This document shows, piece by piece, positions 60,131 to 64,000 of a stretch of 64,000 nt of DNA. The notes beneath the pieces were generated by a model that saw nothing but the letters and a program-made list of their open reading frames with translations, had not been told where the DNA came from and searched no databases. Position 1 is the first letter of the stretch. The number at the start of each line of letters is the position of its first letter. The translations under genes were made by a program, and so were the position numbers. Source of the stretch: Phenylobacterium sp. (GTDB lineage: Bacteria > Pseudomonadota > Alphaproteobacteria > Caulobacterales > Caulobacteraceae). The stretch lies in contig NZ_JAUSCJ010000022.1 in NCBI RefSeq assembly GCF_030651185.1, forward strand, positions 62,001 to 126,000, given 5' to 3'.

Positions 60131-60886
60131 ATGCGCCGCGACGTCCTTGAGCTCCGACAGTTCTACGCCTCCAAGCTGGGGCGGGCGGCGCGCGAGATGA
60201 CCGCGCGCAAGGTGCTGGAGACCTGGGGCGACGGCCACGGCCTGGATATCCTCGGCCTCGGCTACGCCACCCCGTTCCTGGGGTCCCTGCGGCCCACGGC
60301 GCGTCGGGTGGTGGCGGCCATGCCGGCCCAGCAGGGGGTGGAGATCTGGCCGGCCGGCGATCGCAACCTGGCGGCCCTGACCGCCGAGGACGCCCTGCCG
60401 TTCCAGAACGCCTTCTTCGACCGCATCCTGGCGGTCCACGCCCTCGAGGAGAGCCCCGATCCGGTGGGCCTTCTGCGGGAGGTCTGGCGGGTGCTGTCGC
60501 CCTCGGGCCGGGTGATCGTGGTGGTGGCGGCCCGCAACGGCCTGTGGGCCAATGCCGAGGCCACCCCCTTCGGCCACGGCCGACCCTATACCCGGGGCCA
60601 GCTGGCCGAACTGCTGCGGGAGGCCGAGCTGGAGCCGTCGGGCTGGACGCGGGCCCTCTATGTGCCGCCGGTCCCCTGGATGACCGGCTGGGCCGAGGGG
60701 TTCGAGCAGGCCGGCTCGCGGCTGTGGCCGGGGTTCGCCGGCCTGGTGCTGATGGAGGCGGTCAAGCAGAGCTTCGCGGTCAAGCCCCGCGCCCACCGCG
60801 CCCGGGTCCGCGTGGCCCGCCCCGCGCTCAATCCGCTGCCGGCCGGCCGGGCGCCTGTTTCGCGGGCGCCGTCCCAATCTGACTAG
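60131..60886 (+). CDS. Class I SAM-dependent methyltransferase-like protein
   Basis: A 251-residue protein with a methyltransferase-like core: VLETWGDGHGLDILGLGYATPFLG (SAM loop, somewhat degenerate), LPFQNAFFDRILAVHALEES (post-II motif) and LLREVWRVLSPSGRVIVVVAARNG (motif III). The SAM loop lacks the usual GxGxG, so activity is not certain. A basic tail of about 30 residues ends the protein. Pairing with gloB suggests common control but the substrate is unknown. Confidence 0.78.
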   Translation: MRRDVLELRQFYASKLGRAAREMTARKVLETWGDGHGLDILGLGYATPFLGSLRPTARRVVAAMPAQQGVEIWPAGDRNLAALTAEDALPFQNAFFDRILAVHALEESPDPVGLLREVWRVLSPSGRVIVVVAARNGLWANAEATPFGHGRPYTRGQLAELLREAELEPSGWTRALYVPPVPWMTGWAEGFEQAGSRLWPGFAGLVLMEAVKQSFAVKPRAHRARVRVARPALNPLPAGRAPVSRAPSQSD

Positions 60887-60970
60887 AGCCCCCCTTGGAG
60901 CGGGAGGCGGTTCGCCCTAGCTTGAGGGTTCAAGCGGCCGCCATAAGACGGCCCAGCTGGAGTTTCGCCC

Positions 60971-61315
60971 ATGAAAATGATCGTCGCGATCATCAAGCCC
61001 AGCCGCCTCGACGCGGTGCTGGACGCCGTCACCGAGGCCGGGGCCTCGGGCCTGACCGTCACCGAGGTGCGCGGCTACGGCCGCCAGCGCGGCAAGACCG
61101 AGGTCTATCGCGGCGCCGAGTACGAGGTGAAGCTGCTGCCCAAGGTGAAGCTGGAGATCGCCGTCCCCGACGACATCGCCGAGCGCGTCATCGAGGCGGT
61201 CTCCCGCACCGCCAACACCGGCAAGATCGGCGACGGCAAGGTCTTCGTGCTGGATCTGGAACAGGCCCTGCGCATCCGGACGGGCGACAAGGATGCGGCG
61301 GCGATCGCGGGGTAG
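60971..61315 (+). CDS. glnK: Nitrogen regulatory protein PII (GlnK/GlnB type)
   Basis: A 114-residue PII signal protein: IIKPSRLDAVLDAV, VTEVRGYGRQRGKTEVYRGAEY with the uridylylation Tyr51 on the T-loop, and the C-terminal TGKIGDGKVFVLDLEQALRIRTG. It senses ATP/ADP and 2-oxoglutarate and controls AmtB or glutamine synthetase adenylylation. Neither amtB nor glnA follows; the next gene belongs to an A/T-richer segment. The choice of GlnK over GlnB is tentative. Confidence 0.9.
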   Translation: MKMIVAIIKPSRLDAVLDAVTEAGASGLTVTEVRGYGRQRGKTEVYRGAEYEVKLLPKVKLEIAVPDDIAERVIEAVSRTANTGKIGDGKVFVLDLEQALRIRTGDKDAAAIAG

Positions 61316-61359
61316 GGACGGGCTACCCTCCTGCGGACCGTCAGGGGCGGGCCTGTCCC
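61315..61359 (+). terminator. Possible hairpin terminator after the PII gene
   Basis: GGGACGGGC (61315-61323) can pair with GCCTGTCCC (61351-61359), one G-T pair, enclosing a GC-rich loop of 27 nt. The first arm overlaps the stop codon. There is no T-run, so support is moderate. Confidence 0.35.
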
Positions 61360-61684
61360 GATCACCCGTGGTCACGAAGGCTGAGGGAGCGGGCAGATTG
61401 GCGGGTGAGATTCGGGTGGTTCCTGGGGGCCGTTCAGTCTCACTGATGTGTCGGACGGAAGACCTGGAATCGCCAACCGCACGAACGTCGCCAGCGCCGC
61501 GCCGACCCGAGCCTAGCCCATCCACCCCAGCGCCAAGAGAATTGCTCGACGGAATTGCCGTGTTCGAAACACAGATCCGAATATTGTATCGGTTTGCTGA
61601 CCTATTTCTCCGCCGATACGCGCCGCCGCGAGCTTCCTATGTCTCGCCATGTAATCCAATGTTTCTAGAATTGGAGGATGCGCT
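61316..61684. other. 369-nt gene-free junction, GC-rich to A/T-richer
   Basis: No convincing gene is present. The first about 200 nt match the GC-rich backbone and include the hairpin listed separately. From about 61540 the sequence becomes visibly A/T-richer. It contains a GTGTT-CGA-AACAC inverted repeat (61560-61572) and ends with TTGGAGG, the ribosome-binding site of the FkbM-GT gene. I see no integrase, insertion sequence or duplicated end marking a boundary. Confidence 0.55.
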
Positions 61685-63649
61685 GTGGTGAAACTGATGG
61701 ATAGCGGAAGAACCTCTGAGCAGGACATTGCGTTTCTTCAGCGCCTGAAAGAGCCTGACACCTATCGTGCGCTCCAGCTGCTCAAGCTATCGAGATCCCA
61801 GCTGCGGCAGGATCTATTTGCGCTCGCTGAGAGCGAATTCAAGCGAGATGGGTACTTCGTCGAATTCGGCGGAACGAACGGATCTGACCTCAGCAATACA
61901 TACCTTCTGGAAACAAGCATGGGCTGGCGCGGGATTGTCGCCGAGCCGGCAAGGTGTTGGCATGAGGCTCTGAGAATCAATCGGAAATGCCATATCGAAA
62001 CTCAATGCGTGTGGAGCGAGTCGGGGCTCTCCGTAAATTTCAATGAATCCGAACTGGCCGAACTCTCCACTATAGAGGAATTTTCTACATCCGATTATCA
62101 CTCAAAGAGCCGGCAGGCCGGGACCCATTACGAGGTTTCGACCATTTCCCTCGTCGATTTGCTGAAGAAATATGATGCGCCACGGCGCATTGATTATCTT
62201 TCAATCGATACTGAAGGAAGCGAGTTTGACATACTCAACGCCTTTGATTTTGATGCCTATGATATTCAAGTCATTACGTGCGAACATAACTTCACACCAA
62301 ATCGCCGTAAGATATTCGATCTGCTTACGTCCCGCGGATACGTCAGGAAGTATGCGAGCCTATCCAGCTTTGACGATTGGTATGTGAAGTCTGACATTTC
62401 GCCGCGGCGCGGAACGTCCAAGCCAAATGCGAAAAAGCCTCGCGACGACGGCGCAAGGCAGCGCGCCGCAAGCTCTGCTGACGCAGATCATCATGTCGCG
62501 ATCGTAGAGCCCATGTTGAACAGCCAATCAGGACATTGGCTGAGACAGATCGAGGCGACAGCTTCCCTCTTGCCGGATACCCGTGTTGTGGCCCATGTTC
62601 ACCGGCTGTTCATGGGCGTCTCAGAGGTGGACTCTATTGAGATAGATCCATTATTTCCAAGGACGGTGTATTCGAGTATCGCGCCGGAATGGAAATCCTG
62701 GGGGAAATACAACGACCTGTTCATTGGCGAGATCGTGGATGGTCTCTCCCCCAGAGATCACCTGTATGTTCCGGGCGTAGATGTGGATGTCGCGGCCTCG
62801 TTGTTGAGGTGTGTGCGGGATCGTGGCCTTCATGCAATGCCGGCGCTGAACTTGAGGTTCTACGCCCTGGCTCAGACCATAATTACGCCTGAGCATCCGA
62901 CCTCCACTGTTATGAAGGCCTTGGCTGCAGAGCCAGGCGCCGCAAGCCGCCTGCATGTGCTCACCGAACTTCCCGAACAGCTGGCCTATGTGCGCGAGGC
63001 CTGGGGCATCGAAGGGGAGTGGTTCCCCTACGTTCAGCCCACCCTCCTGATGGACGTCCAAGGCGCCGCCCCCTTCGAGGCTCCGGCGAGATACCGGATC
63101 GGGGTTTTTGGTAGTGGACGGGCCGAGAAGGGACTGAATCGGCTGCCGGCGATCATCACGTCGTTTCGCCAACGCGAGCCGGACCTGGCGGACAGGGTGA
63201 CCTGGGTGGTGCAGTCCTCGGGAACGACCCCAGACGCCATACTGGCGCTGAAGCCCGTGATCGAGTTCGCCAAGGAGAACCCTGGCCTGATCGAGCTCCA
63301 TAGCGACACCCTCAGCAGCGCCGACTATGATGCGCTCCTGGAAAGCACCGACATCCTGCTCCTCCCGTACTTGGCGGGGCTCTATCGCCTTCGGGGCTCG
63401 GGTGTGGCCGCCGAGGCGATCTCTTCCGGCAAGCCCTTTGTGTATTCGAAGGGCTCCATTCTGGGATCCATGGCGGGGGAGTCGGCCTTGCCTGCGGGCA
63501 GTGCGTTCGGATTTGCCGATGCGCTGGCCCGCATGTGCAGAGAGCTGAATGATTTCAGGGCCAAATCGGCGGTAGCGAAGGCCGCGCTGCGCGACGTCAT
63601 CCAACAATCGACATTCATCAGGCGTCTTTCGGCGCCCGCCCAGGGGTGA
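61685..63649 (+). CDS. FkbM methyltransferase - GT4 glycosyltransferase fusion
   Basis: A 654-residue two-domain protein. Residues about 50-240 are an FkbM-type SAM methyltransferase (GYFVEFGGTNGSDLSNTYLL, IVAEPARCW, YLSIDTEGSEFDILNAF). After a charged linker (about 243-272), residues 275-654 are a GT4/GT-B-like glycosyltransferase: IGVFGSGRAEKGLNRLPAI near 462, ADYDALLESTDILLLPY near 545 and LRGSGVAAEAISSGKP near 568. GTG 61685 has GGAGG 7 nt upstream. The 5' part is A/T-richer (25 G/C of 60 at 62041-62100) than the 3' part, suggesting acquisition. Probably makes methylated surface glycans. Confidence 0.85.
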   Translation: MVKLMDSGRTSEQDIAFLQRLKEPDTYRALQLLKLSRSQLRQDLFALAESEFKRDGYFVEFGGTNGSDLSNTYLLETSMGWRGIVAEPARCWHEALRINRKCHIETQCVWSESGLSVNFNESELAELSTIEEFSTSDYHSKSRQAGTHYEVSTISLVDLLKKYDAPRRIDYLSIDTEGSEFDILNAFDFDAYDIQVITCEHNFTPNRRKIFDLLTSRGYVRKYASLSSFDDWYVKSDISPRRGTSKPNAKKPRDDGARQRAASSADADHHVAIVEPMLNSQSGHWLRQIEATASLLPDTRVVAHVHRLFMGVSEVDSIEIDPLFPRTVYSSIAPEWKSWGKYNDLFIGEIVDGLSPRDHLYVPGVDVDVAASLLRCVRDRGLHAMPALNLRFYALAQTIITPEHPTSTVMKALAAEPGAASRLHVLTELPEQLAYVREAWGIEGEWFPYVQPTLLMDVQGAAPFEAPARYRIGVFGSGRAEKGLNRLPAIITSFRQREPDLADRVTWVVQSSGTTPDAILALKPVIEFAKENPGLIELHSDTLSSADYDALLESTDILLLPYLAGLYRLRGSGVAAEAISSGKPFVYSKGSILGSMAGESALPAGSAFGFADALARMCRELNDFRAKSAVAKAALRDVIQQSTFIRRLSAPAQG

Positions 63650-64000
63650 ATGATCGGGCCGCCGCCGCCGGCAGGGCCGCGATGTCGTCGAAGATGGCGC
63701 AGGGCTCCAAGGGGCTGGTCGCGCAGGCGCCATCGCAGCGTGACGCCATCTGGGTGAGCGTCGCCTCCAGCTTCTCAAGCTCGACGCGTCTGCGCCTCAT
63801 CTCCTCCGCGTGGGCCGGCAGAAGATCGCGGGCGTCTCCGCAGACCGACCGATCCCCGTCAAAGCTGCCGAGTCGCTGAATTGCGGTGACAGTGCACTCA
63901 AGTGAAACGGCAGGCGCTTGCGAACGATTACGGCGTCGGGGCGATCGAGGGCGCAGCCATCGCAATTCGACTTTGCGACCGCCTTGTCTCCCGCCGCCAT
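63618..64000 (-). CDS. MerR-family effector-domain fragment (partial or decayed)
   Basis: The frame is open from the stop at 63618 to the window edge, with TTG 63965 the only start inside. The C-terminal about 75 residues read like a MerR-family effector domain: DRSVCGDARDLLPAHAEEM, a long RVELEKLEATLTQMASRC helix and EPCAIFDDIAAL, with Cys residues where metal sensors carry ligands. Upstream, the same frame (RWLRPRSPRRRNRSQAP) does not look like a MerR DNA-binding domain, so the gene may be truncated, frameshifted or continue outside. It overlaps the fusion gene's end by 32 nt on the opposite strand. Confidence 0.45.
   Translation of the reverse strand, partial: GGGRQGGRKVELRWLRPRSPRRRNRSQAPAVSLECTVTAIQRLGSFDGDRSVCGDARDLLPAHAEEMRRRRVELEKLEATLTQMASRCDGACATSPLEPCAIFDDIAALPAAAARSFTPGRAPKDA

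Noticed and set aside
61293..61691. 132-residue frame across the junction before the FkbM-GT gene
   Set aside because: Starts inside the PII gene, composition changes midway, no family likeness; its end overlaps the well-supported GTG start at 61685. Treated as non-coding junction.

Overview
The window is GC-rich, tightly packed chromosomal DNA from an alphaproteobacterium, most likely of the order Caulobacterales (Caulobacter/Phenylobacterium type). This rests on several observations: the dapE-dapD-HAD-argB and ysxC-yidC-rnpA-rpmH gene orders; a 295-residue RpoH; a TonB-dependent receptor whose plug resembles the 'TonB-Xanth-Caul' group; PhaR beside phaAB; and a perfect TTAA-N7-TTAA sequence like the box bound by the cell-cycle regulator CtrA. 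I see no rRNA, tRNA, CRISPR array, prophage or insertion sequence. About 63 protein genes are supported, many joined by 1-4 nt ATGA/GTGA stop-start overlaps.

Layout. 1-5.9 kb (minus): lysine and arginine biosynthesis (dapE cut by the window edge, dapD, a HAD nucleotidase, argB), a divergent PRPP-synthetase homologue, a Crp/Fnr regulator and an acyl-CoA dehydrogenase. 5.9-9.0 kb (minus): ysxC, yidC, rnpA and rpmH, with a consensus-like promoter in front of rpmH. 9.0-16.6 kb: a VOC protein, map, a secreted EreA/ChaN-like protein, a TetR/esterase/quinone-reductase operon, two small secreted proteins and a dienoyl-CoA-reductase-like SDR. 16.7-21.8 kb: a chemoreceptor with a strong terminator, a small exported TonB-C-like protein, a DUF72 protein and an M28 peptidase. 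22-29.8 kb: a complete tripartite RND efflux operon (outer-membrane factor, adaptor, pump) followed by a convergent CHASE3 hybrid histidine kinase.

29.9-45 kb: threonine dehydratase and a VOC protein, purA, a receiver-like protein lacking the phosphoacceptor Asp, a PHP phosphoesterase behind a TonB-dependent receptor with an attenuator-like hairpin between them, rpoH, rluD, an encapsulated-ferritin-like protein, a PhoD phosphatase, a LysE exporter, hisI, a DUF817 membrane protein and folE. 45-50.8 kb (plus): cysS, an SRPBCC protein, an IscU-like scaffold, yidD, thrS and a GT2 glycosyltransferase. 50.8-54.7 kb: HMG-CoA lyase, an ArnT-like glycosyltransferase, a DPM1-like glycosyltransferase and a membrane protein. 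54.7-58.3 kb: small conserved proteins, then phaR divergent from phaA-phaB (polyhydroxybutyrate synthesis). 58.4-61.3 kb: a secreted protein, gloB, a SAM methyltransferase and a PII protein.

The last segment (about 61.5-63.65 kb) differs from the rest. It is visibly A/T-richer at its 5' end and carries one long gene joining an FkbM methyltransferase domain to a GT4-like glycosyltransferase. It ends against a MerR-like fragment that runs off the window. The most interesting items are this fusion, the encapsulin-less EncFtn homologue, the CtrA-like box over a cysteine-rich secreted protein, the pseudo-receiver and the IscU-like scaffold lacking its third cysteine. No single obviously new multi-gene system stands out.
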